Origin: Timema cristinae
Lineage: Eukaryota; Arthropoda; Insecta; Phasmatodea; Timematidae
Assembly (NCBI GenBank): GCA_039000515.1
Contig: JBCFYV010011135.1
Coordinates: 17,019,191 to 17,083,190, forward strand
DNA length: 64,000 nt
Direction: 5' to 3'
A program made the position numbers and the translations under genes. This document shows, in pieces, positions 11,011-23,204 of this stretch (positions within the stretch are counted from its first letter, which is position 1; each line of letters begins with the position of its first letter). The notes under the pieces are model-generated. The model saw only the letters and a program-made list of their open reading frames with translations. It was not told the origin of the DNA and ran no database searches.

Positions 11011-11682
11011 ATTGCCATAATATTTAGTCTTTGTTGATTATTATATCAAGGAAGTAATATAAAACGGTGAATAAAACGATATATTTTTTATCCATAGCTT
11101 TGCATACAAATAAAGTATTAAAGTCGTAAATATTTTTGACCTAATATTATGAGTGATGGGGAAGATTAAATTACTCCCAAATCAAAAAAGTAGGTCTTAC
11201 AATATTCCATCCGACCACTGGCTAGAGCCGAACTTGTTTCATGAATTTTGGTTCAAACTTTATATTAAAATATGTTATATGGTCATACCTCTGTTTTTTT
11301 TTAATATTCAGCCCCAAATTAAGGAAATTTCACAAAAAACTGATTTTGGAAACATGCAAAACTCTTCAAAAATGGCTTTTAACTATTTTTGTTAAATTAA
11401 TGTAGAAGGAAGAGTGTTTGAGATGAAAAATAACACCGTGTACTTCTTTTTTGGTAAATATTAGTTTAAAAGTAGTTTACTGATTACAATTTTTTGAAAC
11501 TTTTAATTAAAAAATATCATATCTATTTTTTTTGTTTTTTTTAAGAAAGGTTTTTACATAGTAAATACAAAATCATCCGCTCCGATATTTCTGTCCTGTG
11601 GCCGGGTCAGTTTTGTAAAATACCTCCATCTTCCTCTTTTCTTCTACCATCTCCCTCCTTTTATTGATTTCTGGCCTCGTGC
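11011..11682. other. AT-rich intergenic DNA, nothing recognised
   Basis: An open frame at 11153-11395 has no recognisable family. Part of 11220-11290 faintly resembles repeat R2 but too weakly to call. Confidence 0.4.
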
Positions 11683-11886
11683 GTGTGATAACCCCTAGAC
11701 GTGTTGAGCTCTAACTGCTGAACAGGATTCCGAGTTCGAATCTCATGGTAATTGGGTGGTTTTTCATTAAATGTTTTCAATCTCCTCCCGCAAATGGATT
11801 CACTTCTCTGATTCACCTTTCCATTTTAATCATAGCGTAATTTAGTATTAAAGCGTTATAACCCGAACGTGTAAAGCGGTGCTATA
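11683..11886 (+). mobile_element. SINE-B copy, diverged
   Basis: Landmarks are 'acgtgttgagctctaactgctgaa', 'gagttcgaatctcatgg' (B box), 'tcccgcaaatggattcactt' and the 3' domain 'cgttataacccgaacgtgta' with 'gcggtgcta'. Many small deletions are present. Confidence 0.75.
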
Positions 11887-12239
11887 TTATATATTTATTT
11901 TATTGATTTGTCTCACACACTTGCTCTTACTCTCTTTCTATCTCTTTCTTGGTAATTTGCGTTTTCACCCAAATAATTCTCTTAATCTTTTCTTTGTATT
12001 CATTCCTTCAACGAATTTGTTTAGTTTATTTGTAAAGATATTTATTTTAGATAGTTTATTACATTTTTAACTTTTCTTATTTTATTTTCGTTGCATTCTT
12101 TTCAAATGTATCATGGAAAGTGTTTATTTACATTCACAATAATGTTGTTTAATTGAAGATAATCTATTAAAGTAAGATTTTTGAATATATTCATAACTAT
12201 TTTGTAACACTGTAACTATAGTTGATGTCTGGAAATTCA
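11887..12239. other. T-rich intergenic DNA
   Basis: Thymine-rich sequence giving a leucine/phenylalanine-rich chance frame at 11879-12070. Nothing supported. Confidence 0.4.
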
Positions 12240-12735
12240 TAGCCAAACTGTAATATATTAATCTTGTTTGAACCAAAAGTAATAAAAACAATCTATAGAC
12301 TTACATCCAGAAAACTATGCTAATACCATTAAATTGTGTTCAAAGTTTCGGCCACAACGCCGGGAGAGCAGTTCTGCTCAAGCATGGTGTACAAACAAGT
12401 TGCATAGAGCTAGGCGCGGCACTGCACATTCAATAATGGAAATAACGTCCTTGATGTAAGACCGTTAATGATGGACCCTAATAACGTCTTGTTTACTATT
12501 AATTGTGGCATGTCCTGCAGCCGTGCTCCAAAATTTGGAGGTGTGCAGTGCCACTTGCCCAACTCCTATGCAACTTGTCAAACACGCATGCTTGACAGCT
12601 TTGCTCTCCCAGCGCTACACGGCCGAAACTTTGAACACAATTTAATGGTATTAGAAAAACTTCACGGATGTAGTGTATAGGGATCTTCTATTACTTTAGG
12701 TTCAAACAAACTATAGGTGCAGTTTGAGATATGTG
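12240..12735. mobile_element. Fold-back (long inverted repeat) element
   Basis: Arms at about 12240-12430 and 12541-12735 are imperfect reverse complements separated by roughly 110 bp. Shared arm segments include 'ttgtttgaacc.aaagtaata', 'ctaataccattaaattgtgt', 'tcaaagtttcggcc' and 'acaagttgcata'. Overall identity is moderate to high with small indels. The open frame 12468-12680 runs through the loop and right arm and is not a gene. A related arm fragment occurs at 14285-14395. It is most likely a MITE or fold-back DNA element; ends and duplications are not resolved. Confidence 0.75.
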
Positions 12736-12759
12736 TTTCTGAACACCCTGGATATTAGA

Positions 12760-13709
12760 AAGTATGTTACATTTTTTTTTAAACCATTTATCTCCAGTTT
12801 GTGAAACCTGGAATATCAGGGGATTACAAAACACACAAAATAAATCAACCAGGTTCTACATGTGAGGTATTTGGGGCACGTAGATACCACTGATAATATT
12901 TACAACTAGCGCCCCGTGGACAAATATCAGCTGAAACATCCGTAATCAAGGAGCATGTTTTACTATTTGATCCCTAGATTACGGGCGGGATGGCTTTTGC
13001 CCCGATGGTTCAAGCTTCACCGAGAGAGATGGAAAGGGGGGATTGGGGGTATGGGAGGGCAAGCCCAACACTTTTACTTTGAAAATTAAACCAGAAACGT
13101 TTGATTATAACGAAAGAGAGAGAGAGAGTGAGAATTAAAGTAACGGGTAATTTCAAGTGCTTGAATCTTGTAGATGGCTTACGGAGTTTCCACGGATCCC
13201 AAGCTTTGTGCGTGGAGATTTATCAAGTTGTTTGCATGGTGATTGAGGAGGGGGTCGGGGGGTGGCAGGAGGGCTCTTTTTACTCTTCAAAGTTTCCACT
13301 GTGCTACTTCAACACATGCTCTTATTGTCTTTTGTTTTTCCACTACTTGTTTTTGGAATGGAAATTGAAATGGTTCTTCACTCGTCATCATGTTCTGATG
13401 AATTCAAGCGAGGATAGTTTATCAAATTTCTCAGTCCTTCAAATTTGTTACCGATTCGTTGGAGAGTTTTTAGTAGTCACGTGATACTTATCTGATTTTA
13501 AAATTAGTATTGATTCAAGGAAAAAAGATAAAATAAACTACGTCTATAGATTAGGATTAAGCTATGAATATATTTATTACGTAAAGTTATAGCTTATAAT
13601 GTTAAGGAAGCCGCCTCGGTCAGCGAGAAGGTATAAATCACTGCCAGGCCACACACTTTAAAATGCAATGGTCTGTGTCGTTTTCTGGAACTACTTTTCT
13701 ATCTAAGCT
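12760..13709. other. Intergenic, no supported gene
   Basis: A 127-residue open frame at 13101-13484 starts in an (AG)n run, has no recognisable domain and an irregular composition. I consider it chance. No repeats were identified. Confidence 0.4.
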
Positions 13710-13720
13710 TATACTATACT

Positions 13721-13998
13721 ATTATTATTATTATTAGCACCACGTCTTACTACCCGTTCGGGTTGTACACACTTACGCTAATGTGTAATGGTAGGGTGAT
13801 TGTGAGATGAAATGGAGGACCTACAGTTTAACGTGGAATCCGAACCACGGCGAAGGCCTGGCATTCCCACATTCACAAGATGTATTGTCAGAGGTGAAGG
13901 AAGGGTTTGGTAATCAGATAAACTGTGCCGGGACCAAGATTGAACCCCGGACCCCAGCACAGAAGTCCGACACCTTACCCCTGGACCACCACGTCACC
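13721..13998 (-). mobile_element. SINE-A copy 4, full length, with target-site duplication
   Basis: Reverse-oriented SINE-A from (ATT)n tail to the head, which ends 'caccacgtcacc'. Flanked by an exact 11-bp duplication TATACTATACT (13710-13720 and 14002-14012). Both the plus and minus open frames inside it are repeat by-products. Confidence 0.93.
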
Positions 13999-14284
13999 GA
14001 CTATACTATACTCCATTCAAGGTAGGAATTACTCTCTAAAAGTTCTCTTTTCCTAACGATATCCTACTATATGATAGATTTCTGATAGGAAAAAAGGCCT
14101 TTCAGAAAAAAATTCCTACGCTGAACAGACTTTACCTTTGGCACTTCACCTAGTCACACTTTGCCATGCCAATAAGGAAAGGGGTGGGGGTGGGGGGGTG
14201 GAAGAAAGCTATGAAACTTCTTATCTCAAGGTAAAGAGGAAAGCTCGCTGCTAGTTCTTAAATATCAAACAATGACTATATTAA

Positions 14285-14395
14285 TTGTTAGAGAAAGTCT
14301 ATAGATGTAAGTTTATAGGGATTTTGTGTTACTTTTGGTTCAAACAATTTATCTGTGTCATTTGGGCTTTGCGTTTCCAAACTTCCTGCATGTAT
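14285..14395 (+). repeat. Fragment of the 12.2-kb fold-back element arm
   Basis: 'ctatagatgtaagtttataggga', 'tgttacttttggttcaaaca' and 'tgcgtttccaaacttcctg' parallel 12663-12755. It looks like one arm end of the same family, cut off by the adjacent TA microsatellite. Confidence 0.5.
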
Positions 14396-14396
14396 A

Positions 14397-14850
14397 AAAT
14401 ATATATATATACGTACTATATATATACACATATATATATAGTATATATATATATACGTATAATATATACGTATATAATATATATAGTATATATATATACG
14501 TACATATATATATATATATATATACAAACATATATATATATATACGTACACATATATATATATATAGTACACACACACATATATATATATTATATACGAC
14601 ACTATATATATATATATACGTACACAATATATATATATATATATATATATATACGTACACACACATCATATATATATATATATATATACGTACACACACA
14701 CATATATATATACGTACACACTATATATATATATACGTACACATATATATATATATATACGTACACACACAACATATATATACGTACACATATATACATA
14801 TAGATCAATTGTATATATATATATATATAAATATATATTATATATATATA
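14397..14850. repeat. (TA)n microsatellite with TACGTACACA interruptions
   Basis: Runs of TA are punctuated regularly by 'acgtac' and short (AC)n segments. This makes long tyrosine/isoleucine-only frames on both strands, which are artefacts. The whole tract can form cruciform or slipped structures. Confidence 0.95.
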
Positions 14851-15324
14851 TGAGTTATGAGAGGAATTATGCTTTATTGGATCAGTGTATACAAATGGAA
14901 TATCAACATAATCAAATGATCTCTTCTTTTGTTTATTTTATATCGGTTTAAATGTGAAAACACGTTTGATGGATTTTATAAATGAATTCAAACCTCATTC
15001 AAAGCCACATTTTGTAATTTTATTTAATCATTTAATTATCTTTCTAAAACTATTACAAAACACATTTCACTGTTTTTCAACATGGTTTGTTTGGGTGTTT
15101 TAAAGTAAGACTTAGTTCAAATTATTAATTTGGATTTGAAAGCACATTTTGTGAACCGATTAATCGCGATGGGAGATTTTCTAAATAAAATAACTTGTTT
15201 AATACGGTCTAGTGATTGGTTTGGCAAAATGTGATCACATTACTCCATTAATCATGTTTGGGCTTAATCAAAGTGTTTACTCCGTTTATTCTGGCAAGAG
15301 TCTTTTTTTTTTAAAAAAGGAAAC
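14851..15324. other. AT-rich intergenic DNA, nothing recognised
   Basis: No supported gene or repeat. Confidence 0.4.
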
Positions 15325-15560
15325 CTCGTCATACTACCCATTCAGGTTATATGCTTATGTACTAATTACTCTAATGGTATTAGGGATTAGTAAGGTTATG
15401 TTTAATGGAGGTAGACTCATTTGCATGGAGGGAGAGTGAAAAACTATTTTGAAAATATTACTATAATACTATTAGTACACTCGACTGAGATTCTAACCTC
15501 TATATCTCTGTCAACGTCAGTCTAGTCTACTGTGATAGTAGCGCCTTATACCATGCAGCC
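15325..15560 (-). mobile_element. SINE-B copy, diverged, minus strand
   Basis: Begins with the reversed 3' domain 'catactacccattcaggttat'. Continues through 'atttgcatggagggagagtg' (reversed body) and 'gagattctaacctctatatctc' (reversed B box), and ends with a head remnant near 'catgcagccacc'. Confidence 0.75.
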
Positions 15561-15753
15561 ACCAAATAGATTATACCTATAATTACTTAGACCTACTATT
15601 AGGTATGAGTCCTTAGAACCTTCAAGTCCTTAGTATTCGAAAAATTCTAAGACCTCTTTATTTGAAACAAGTATTTTCTCCACAATTTTTAATTAAATTA
15701 ATTATTTATGACGCTATTATTAGAAGCTTAACTAAACATACTTATTTGATATA

Positions 15754-16034
15754 TTATTATTATTATTATTATTATTAGCACCACGTCTTACTACCGTTCG
15801 GGTTGTACGCACTTACGCTAATGTGTAATGGTAGGGTGATTGTGAGCTAGAAATGGAGGACCTACAGTTTAACGTGGGATCCGAACCACGGTGGAGGCCT
15901 GGCATTCCCCACATTCACAAGATGTATTGTCAGAGGGGAAGGAAGGGTTTGGTAATCAGATAAATCTGTGCCGAGACCAAGGATTGAACCCAGCACAGAA
16001 GTCTGACATCTTACCCCTAGACCGCCAGGTCACC
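15754..16034 (-). mobile_element. SINE-A copy 5, with target-site duplication
   Basis: Reverse-oriented SINE-A with a short internal deletion in the tRNA-like head near 15990. Flanked by an exact 11-bp duplication TATTTGATATA (15743-15753 and 16038-16048). Confidence 0.93.
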
Positions 16035-16049
16035 TACTATTTGATATAA

Positions 16050-17000
16050 CCCAACAACAAAACTACAAGCATTAATTTATCACTTGGAACAATTTGAGGG
16101 AAACAAATCAAATCAACGTGGAAAAGCTAGATTTTTGGCTTTTCATGTTTTTAAGAATCTCTTTCAAAATTCGGAATTTGTAATAGAACTGAAGATTCTG
16201 ATTCGATAAAACAAAGTTTCACTTGACCCAACTATATTTATTATTATTATTGAGATTGTTATTTATCATTGAACACAAAATTTATATAGTTATTCAAGGT
16301 TATTAGTAATTAGTTATTTTCAGTTAATTTAGAATACTAGAATACTATTAGAATACTTACCCAATAATGGTTTACTATTGAATTACATCTTTTTTAAATT
16401 TATTTTCTAGGCAAGGAAACTATAAATAGTTTCTAAATGTATCCAAGTTTCAAGAATTTGAGAAGTTGAGAGGGATGGGCCTCCTTAGTCTTAGGGGGTC
16501 AGGCCTCTCAAAATTCTTCATTTTTACTAGTCCCCCCCCTCTCTTAAATAAATAAGGTTCCACCACCACTGAGTTATTTAAAATAAACCATCTAGTTACT
16601 CATTGCTAATAGCCGACTCTGCCACTTACTTTTAACAGAAAGGTAAACAATGCAAGGCATACCATCTGGACTCGAGCCAAGAATCCCCATTATTTGTTAT
16701 TGACAGCTCTAACAACTTAGCTATTGGAACTGATTAAGTAGTATATTATTCTAGTTAAACTCAGGAGTATTTCCTTTCTTTATTCTTGTTTTTTTTTTTT
16801 CGTCTCCCCAAAGTTTATTTTCACTTGTCTAAACAAATTCACGAACACGCGAATATATGTTTGTTTACCTATTAGCTCTTCTTCACAGAAACTTCTGACA
16901 CGGAGATATATTTACAACTCTAGCGGTGAAAGCTGTAACCTTCTAGACCGTCCGGTGAAATTCTCCCAGCAAATAGACGCCGGAACTTTGCCGACCAGTG
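16050..17000. other. Intergenic, largely unassigned
   Basis: Mostly AT-rich. 'ccatctggactcgagccaag' with 'acaacttagctattgg' at 16660-16740 looks like a decayed minus-strand tRNA-like head. Nothing else is recognised before the minisatellite. Confidence 0.4.
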
Positions 17001-18926
17001 TGCCACCTGAGGACTAGGTGATTTCTGAATTAGTATAGTGTGCCATCTGAGGACTAGGTGACTTCTGAACTAGTATAGTCTGCCACCTGAGGACTAGGTG
17101 ACTTCTGAACTAGTATAGTGTGCCATCTGAGGACTAGGTGACTTCTGAACTAGTATAGTGTTCCACCTGAGGACTAGGTGAATTATGAACTAGTATAGTG
17201 TTCCACCTGAGGACTAGGTGAATTATGAACTAGTATAGTGTTCCACCTGAGGACTAGGTGAATTATGAACTAGTATAGTGTGCCACCTGAGGACTAGGTG
17301 AATTATGAACTAGTATAGTGTGCCACCTGAGGACTAGGTGACTTCTGAACTAGTATAGTGTTCCACCTGAGGACTAGGTGAATTATGAACTAGTATAGTG
17401 TTCCACCTGAGGACTAGGTGAATTATGAACTAGTATAGTGTGCCACCTGAGGACTAGGTGAATTATGAACTAGTATAGTGTTCCACCTGAGGACTAGGTG
17501 AATTATGAACTAGTATAGTGTGCCACCTGAGGACTAGGTGAATTATGAACTAGTATAGTGTGCCATCTGAGGACTAGGTGAATTATGAACTAGTATAGTG
17601 TGCCATCTGAGGACTAGGTGAATTATGAACTAGTATAGTGTTCCACCTGAGGACTAGGTGAATTATGAACTAGTATAGTGTTCCACCTGAGGACTAGGTG
17701 AATTATGAACTAGTATAGTGTGCCATCTGAGGACTAGGTGACTTCTGAACTAGTATAGTGTTCCACCTGAGGACTAGGTGAATTATGAACTAGTATAGTG
17801 TTCCACCTGAGGACTAGGTGAATTATGAACTAGTATAGTGTGCCACCTGAGGACTAGGTGAATTATGAACTAGTATAGTGTGCCATCTGAGGACTAGGTG
17901 ACTTCTGAACTAGTATAGTGTTCCACCTGAGGACTAGGTGAATTATGAACTAGTATAGTGTGCCACCTGAGGACTAGGTGAATTATGAACTAGTATAGTG
18001 TTCCACCTGAGGACTAGGTGACTTCTGAACTAGTATAGTGTTCCACCTGAGGACTAGGTGACTTCTGAACTAGTATAGTGTGCCACCTGAGGACTAGGTG
18101 AATTATGAACTAGTATAGTGTGCCACCTGAGGACTAGGTGACTTCTGAACTAGTATAGTGTTCCACCTGAGGACTAGGTGAATTATGAACTAGTATAGTG
18201 TTCCACCTGAGGACTAGGTGAATTATGAACTAGTATAGTGTGCCACCTGAGGACTAGGTGAATTATGAACTAGTATAGTGTTCCACCTGAGGACTAGGTG
18301 AATTATGAACTAGTATAGTGTGCCACCTGAGGACTAGGTGAATTATGAACTAGTATAGTGTTCCACCTGAGGACTAGGTGAATTATGAACTAGTATAGTG
18401 TGCCACCTGAGGACTAAGTGAATTATGAACTAGTATAGTGTTCCACCTGAGGACTAGGTGAATTATGAACTAGTATAGTGTGCCACTGAGGACTAGGTGA
18501 ATTATGAACTAGTATAGTGTTCCACCTGAGGACTAGGTGAATTATGAACTAGTATAGTGTTCCACCTGAGGACTAGGTGAATTATGAACTAGTATAGTGT
18601 GCCACTGAGGACTAGGTGGATTTTGAAATAGTCTAGTGTACCACCTGAGGACTAGGTGAATTATGAACTAGTATAGTGTTCCACCTGAGGACTAGGTGAA
18701 TTATGAACTAGTATAGTGTGCCACCTGAGGACTAGGTGAATTATGAACTAGTATAGTGTTCCACCTGAGGACTAGGTGAATTATGAACTAGTATAGTGTT
18801 CCACCTGAGGACTAGGTGAATTATGAACTAGTATAGTGTGCCACTGAGGACTAGGTGGATTTTGAAATAGTCTAGTGTACCACCTGAGGACTAGGTGAAT
18901 TATGAACTAGTCTAGTGTACCACCTA
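17001..18926. repeat. 40-bp minisatellite, about 48 units
   Basis: Head-to-tail units of 40 bp, reading 'tgccacctgaggactaggtg' then 'aattatgaactagtatagtg'. Variation is confined to a few positions: TG/TT before CCA, CACC/CATC, and 'aattatg' versus 'acttctg'. Each unit contains the inverted repeat CACCT-7-AGGTG and an ACTAGT palindrome. From about 18481 some units are 39 bp. A distinctive variant ('ggattttgaaatagtctag') occurs twice, 239 bp apart, showing a recent six-unit duplication. No reading frame runs through the array. Confidence 0.98.
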
Positions 18927-19014
18927 TTATCTAACCTTTTTTATCTTAAGGATATTATAAATAAAAATTGCTAAATGTTTTTGATTTTTGAAGATTGATT
19001 ATCACTTCATTAAC

Positions 19015-19294
19015 GTCGGTGACCTGGCGGTCTAGGGTAAGGTGTCAGACTTCTGTTCTGGCGGCCGGGGTTCAATACTCGGTCCCGGCACAGATTTATC
19101 TGATTACCAAACCCTTCCTTCACCTCTGACAAGATGTGTATTAATCACAACTTGTGAATGTGGGGAATGCCAGACCTCCACCGTGGTTCGGATTCCACGT
19201 TAAACTGTAGGTCCTTCATTTCATCTCACGATCACCCTACCATTGCACATTAGCGTAAGTGCGTATAACCCGAACGGGTAGTAAGACGCGGTAC

Positions 19295-19339
<45 letters not shown>
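19015..19339 (+). mobile_element. SINE-A copy 6, full length, with target-site duplication
   Basis: Complete head, body with the 'gtattaatcacaa' insertion, 3' domain with an intact hairpin and a long (AAT)n tail. Flanked by the exact 12-bp duplication CACTTCATTAAC (19003-19014 and 19340-19351). Confidence 0.95.
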
Positions 19340-19344
<5 letters not shown>

Positions 19345-19359
19345 CATTAACCGAATGGT

Positions 19360-19577
19360 TTAAGGATTCACTCTCGTGTTAGACTGTTACGCTAATGGCG
19401 GAAATATCTGTTTTCTAAAACCTGCGGGGTCTACAGAAGGTGGCTATCCCTAAATGGTTTCCCATTCTTCTTATATGCAAATGCAGGTATATTAACTCTA
19501 AAAGGTTTCCTTTCTCATTCTTATCCCAATAGAAATATCATATGTGCCTATAGCCAGAAGAGCGGTGATAAAAACAA
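19360..19577 (+). mobile_element. Old SINE-B copy
   Basis: 'ctctcgtgttagactg', 'ctaaatggtttcccattctt' and 'tgcaaatgcaggtatatt' are recognisable. The 3' domain is decayed ('gtgcctatagccagaagagcggtg'). Confidence 0.6.
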
Positions 19578-19889
19578 ATATTGAAATCAAATTGTAAATC
19601 TATTATTAATTCCTGTATTTTAAAGAAGGAAAATTTATAAAATTGCCAACGTTAATGGTCTTAATTCATGTTAATTTCAATATTTTTGAGTAAAATCGTT
19701 GAAAGCAACCTCCAGAGAAAAAATACAATAGACTGATGGATTAATAAGTTAAAATTAAAAATATAAATATTTTCTATTTTACTTTGTAATACTCGTGTAT
19801 TTTATTCTGCTAGCCAAGATATTTTATTTTCGATTCATCACGCGTTGTCTTCAACATCACATAAGATTCACTAAGGTACGAGCTGAGAC
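19578..19889. other. AT-rich intergenic DNA, nothing recognised
   Basis: No supported gene or repeat. Confidence 0.4.
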
Positions 19890-20155
19890 GATCTGAAACC
19901 TTAGCTCAGTCAGTAGCCTGTCTGTCTATAGAGTTATGGGTCCCGGGTTCAATTCCCGGCATGGCCGAAAAATTTAACGTAGTTCAAAAGTGGGTTTAAC
20001 CTTTTACATTGATAAACTATCAGCTGGGGACTATATGTTGTACCTGTCGTAGTCTTATTTTAAATTATAAGGCATATTAAGTTACGACAAGCCTAGCAGG
20101 CCAGTAGTGGTGGCTTTAATAAAATCTGACCTAGGCCATAGGCTGGAAAAAAGAA
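19890..20155 (+). mobile_element. tRNA-derived SINE, unclassified family
   Basis: A good A box 'ttagctcagtcagtagc' and B box 'gggttcaattcccgg' have tRNA-like spacing. The head lacks proper pairing of the acceptor stem, so it is not a working tRNA gene. A non-coding body follows and ends near 'ggctggaaaaaagaaa'. A second, weaker tRNA-like start ('atggctcagtgatagagc') lies just downstream at 20186-20203. Confidence 0.6.
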
Positions 20156-20263
20156 ATGTATGATAAAACACGTGAAGAATTCAGAATGGCTCAGTGATAG
20201 AGCATTGGAAAGCTTTGATCCGATAGTATACACTAGAGCAATCGAATGTTGGAATCATCGCAC

Positions 20264-21489
20264 GCGCTTATCGGAAGATGAATATTGTCCATATTTATCG
20301 CTTGTTGGTTGCATTAGCTTGAGAATAGCCAATCAGAAACACATATAGGTGCATTACTTTATTCAAATTAAGTAAATTAGTTATCTAAGGCATAGTTGTT
20401 CTGTGGACTGCTTTTGACACCAGGCTAACACCAAAATTTCCTTCCAAAGGTGGTTTGGACACTGCTACCTCGCAGTATGATTTCTCCCCCCCCCCCCTCT
20501 CCTTAAATTGAATTATAAGCTTTAGTGTTTGGGTTAAATATTGAACGTTAAAGGTCATCATCTAGTAAAAATATATAGATGACTCTAATTATTTTATACA
20601 TAATGCAAGAATCATACCGGTTTAAATTAATCTTTTTTATCATTAATTAAATTAATTATGTTGAAAATTAGACCAATTTTTAAACTAATACACCATTATT
20701 TTCCCAAGCACTGTGACTTACTAGCCATCCAACCTATCAAAATATTTACAATAGTTATTATTAAGGTAATAATTAGATTATTTGTTCCCGAATTCACATG
20801 GAGAAAGAGTGTGAAATTGATTTATTGAAAATATCTCAATGCACCCGTCTGGTGTTCGAGACTAATCACTTGCAAATCCTTGACTAGAATAACGCAGTTT
20901 ACCGTATGCACACTAAAGTGGTTGGAACATGTTTTATTAGTCATTTAACCTCACGATGGATTAGAGGCAGGTCACTTAGAGGAAATACACCAGAATAGGT
21001 TAAGAAATATGAGAAAATCACGATTGAAATTATAATTCCTTTTTGACTTCTCGGCTACACGTAGTGGCATTTTAAACCATGTGGTCTACAATCCTCTAGA
21101 TAGGCAAATACTGGTGCGTCTTTTTGTATCTCACACTCTTCAAACTTACCTCTTATATCATAGAGTAGTGTTTTTATTTTGGATCGCTTGGTAATGACTA
21201 AAAGTCTAATGCACCCCCACTTTATAATTTCCCCAAATGACGGGTCAAACGACAAATGACAGGTAATTAGTCATCTCGAAAACTACTCGCCAAATTAATT
21301 TTGACTCTCCGACACGTTTAGTTATCTTGTCATTTTGAAAATTCCCTCTAGATAGCTGCTCGCATTCCTCCATCAAATTCGCGCGCGTACCACTGGGAGT
21401 ACGCGTACCACACTTTGATATTCACTGTAATAGAACTCAAGTTGTTGATAATAAGCGCTGGAGTACAAATTTTTCATAGTGGTGGCCTT
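20264..21489. other. Intergenic with one old SINE-B fragment
   Basis: Around 20775-20900 'tcacatggagaaagagtgtga' and 'gtgttcgagactaatcactt' resemble a decayed minus-strand SINE-B. A 10-base C run lies near 20489. The rest has no recognised signal. Confidence 0.4.
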
Positions 21490-21501
21490 TTCTGAGAGAT
21501 A

Positions 21502-21778
21502 TTATTATTATTAGCACCACGTCTTACTACCCGTTCGGGTTATACGCACTTACGCTAATGTGTAATGGTAGGGTGATTGTGAGATGAAATGAAGGACCTA
21601 CAGTTTAACGTGGGATCCGAACCACGGTGGAGGCCTGGCTTTCCACACATTCACAAGATGTCTTGTCAGAGGTGAAGGAAGGGTTTGGTAATCAGATAAA
21701 TCTGTGCCGGGACCGAGGATTGAACCCCGGACCCCAACATAGAAGTCCGACACCTTACCCCTAGACCACCAGGTCACC
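21502..21778 (-). mobile_element. SINE-A copy 7, full length, with target-site duplication
   Basis: Reverse-oriented, close to the family consensus, with a short (ATT)n tail. Flanked by an exact 12-bp duplication TTCTGAGAGATA (21490-21501 and 21779-21790). Its high similarity to the consensus suggests a young insertion. Confidence 0.95.
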
Positions 21779-21799
21779 TTCTGAGAGATAGATTACGTT

Positions 21800-21915
21800 T
21801 CTAATTTGAGGTATTTAACGTGCATTTTCTGAAGATGCACTTTTCATCATGCCGGGAATCGAACCCTGGACCCTTAACCTAATATACAGATTTGCTACCG
21901 ACTGATCTAAGATTT
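21800..21915 (-). mobile_element. tRNA-like SINE head, minus strand
   Basis: 'tgccgggaatcgaaccctgg' is a strong reversed B box with T-arm pairing, and 'gctaccgactgatctaag' a reversed A-box region, at tRNA-like spacing. It could be a tRNA pseudogene or a SINE head. The open frame 21815-22012 overlaps it and is not supported. Confidence 0.5.
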
Positions 21916-23204
21916 CAGACACTAGAAAAACTACTAAACATAGATCAACTTTTACGTATTCATACGGGAATTCATGTGATGTGCAGTTGCCACGCCTGAT
22001 GCATATTTTCAACTAAGGTATCTTTAAAATATCGCTAATCATATGGTAAAATGTTATCAGAGTTGACTGAAAAATTATATGTTTGTCTATCTTTAAAGGT
22101 TCGTCCTACTAGAATTAGACCGTAATACTGGAACGGGCTAATATATTTGTTTGGACTTTGTCATTTTTATTTTAAACCATTCTACTACAAGACATAACTC
22201 CTAGTAGTTAATTATATAGCTGTTAGATTATTTGGTAATGAGATAGCCACATCCCGTTTATTACGGGTCACTATCTATCTATCTAGCACGATGGAAGGTA
22301 ATAGCATCTTTTGAGTCACTAAGTAGTGCGGTACACTATAATGTTAGTTCCTGTTGGTAATGGATTCATAGAGATGTAGTATCTCTCATGGCGTATAACA
22401 TTTGCTCAAATGAACGAAGTAAAATCCGAGTAGCAGCCTTTCGGTGAAAATTAGATTTATACTTTCCATGCAACCACAAAATTCTAAAATGCTAACGGCT
22501 GAAGGCAGTTCTATTTAGTCTCACGAAAAATAAAATCCCAGAACACATTTTAGTTTAAATAAAATGTATGCAAAGATGAATATATATTTTTTAGTATAGG
22601 ATAGCGTTTGTATCTCAAGCCTAGCCACTTAAATCCAAAGAAAACTTTAACCATGCGATAAATTAATCCTATAAAATTATTTACCATTATTAATTTTAAT
22701 CTCTCATTTACCCTCTCACCAAAGAGCTGAGAGGCTATTAAGACGATCAGAATACTCGCGTTATCTAAGAAAAGGTTTGTTAATTAAAAATATGGCTCAC
22801 CCTGAAATTGAGGTGGAAAATATCTATAAATATAGTACATAGAGTATTTATATAGAAAGGTAGAATTAGCTAATTTTCAACAGCGCTTAACGCGAGATAA
22901 CGCAATTCTGACACTAATGTAAGTTGTTACGAATATAAACCTAGCCTTTCTCATACAAACAGATTAAGATTTTAATAGGATCACAATAACATATTCTAAG
23001 ATAATCTAGGATTGTTTTAATGGTTTTGAATCTTGGTAATCGCCAGTCATCAGTAGTATGATTATATTTAACTTCTATTAGGTAGTGACTTTAACTTTGG
23101 TATATTTATTTAAATCTTGCCTTTTTAGAACTATTTTACAACCCACCCCTCTGGGAAAAGCTGGTTCCTTTGTTTCATAAAACTTGGTATCTATGGTTTT
23201 GATT
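21916..23204. other. AT-rich intergenic DNA
   Basis: No supported gene. A short (TATC)n run lies near 22272. A fragment of repeat R2 ('aaaacttggtatctatgg') lies at about 23178-23195. Confidence 0.4.

Noticed and set aside
13101..13484. 127-residue plus-strand open frame
   Set aside because: It starts in an AG simple repeat, has no recognisable domain, and its composition is that of translated non-coding DNA.
14285..14808. Long tyrosine/isoleucine open frames on both strands
   Set aside because: They are the TA/CGTA microsatellite read as protein. All frames are open because the repeat lacks stop codons.
17001..18926. CRISPR-like regular repeats
   Set aside because: The units are directly adjacent with no unique spacers, and the DNA is eukaryotic. 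This is a minisatellite.
19890..19970. Functional tRNA gene
   Set aside because: A and B boxes are good, but the acceptor and anticodon stems do not pair properly and a SINE-like body follows.
21800..21915. Functional tRNA gene on the minus strand
   Set aside because: The T-arm is convincing but the other arms are degenerate. It is better explained as a tRNA-derived repeat.
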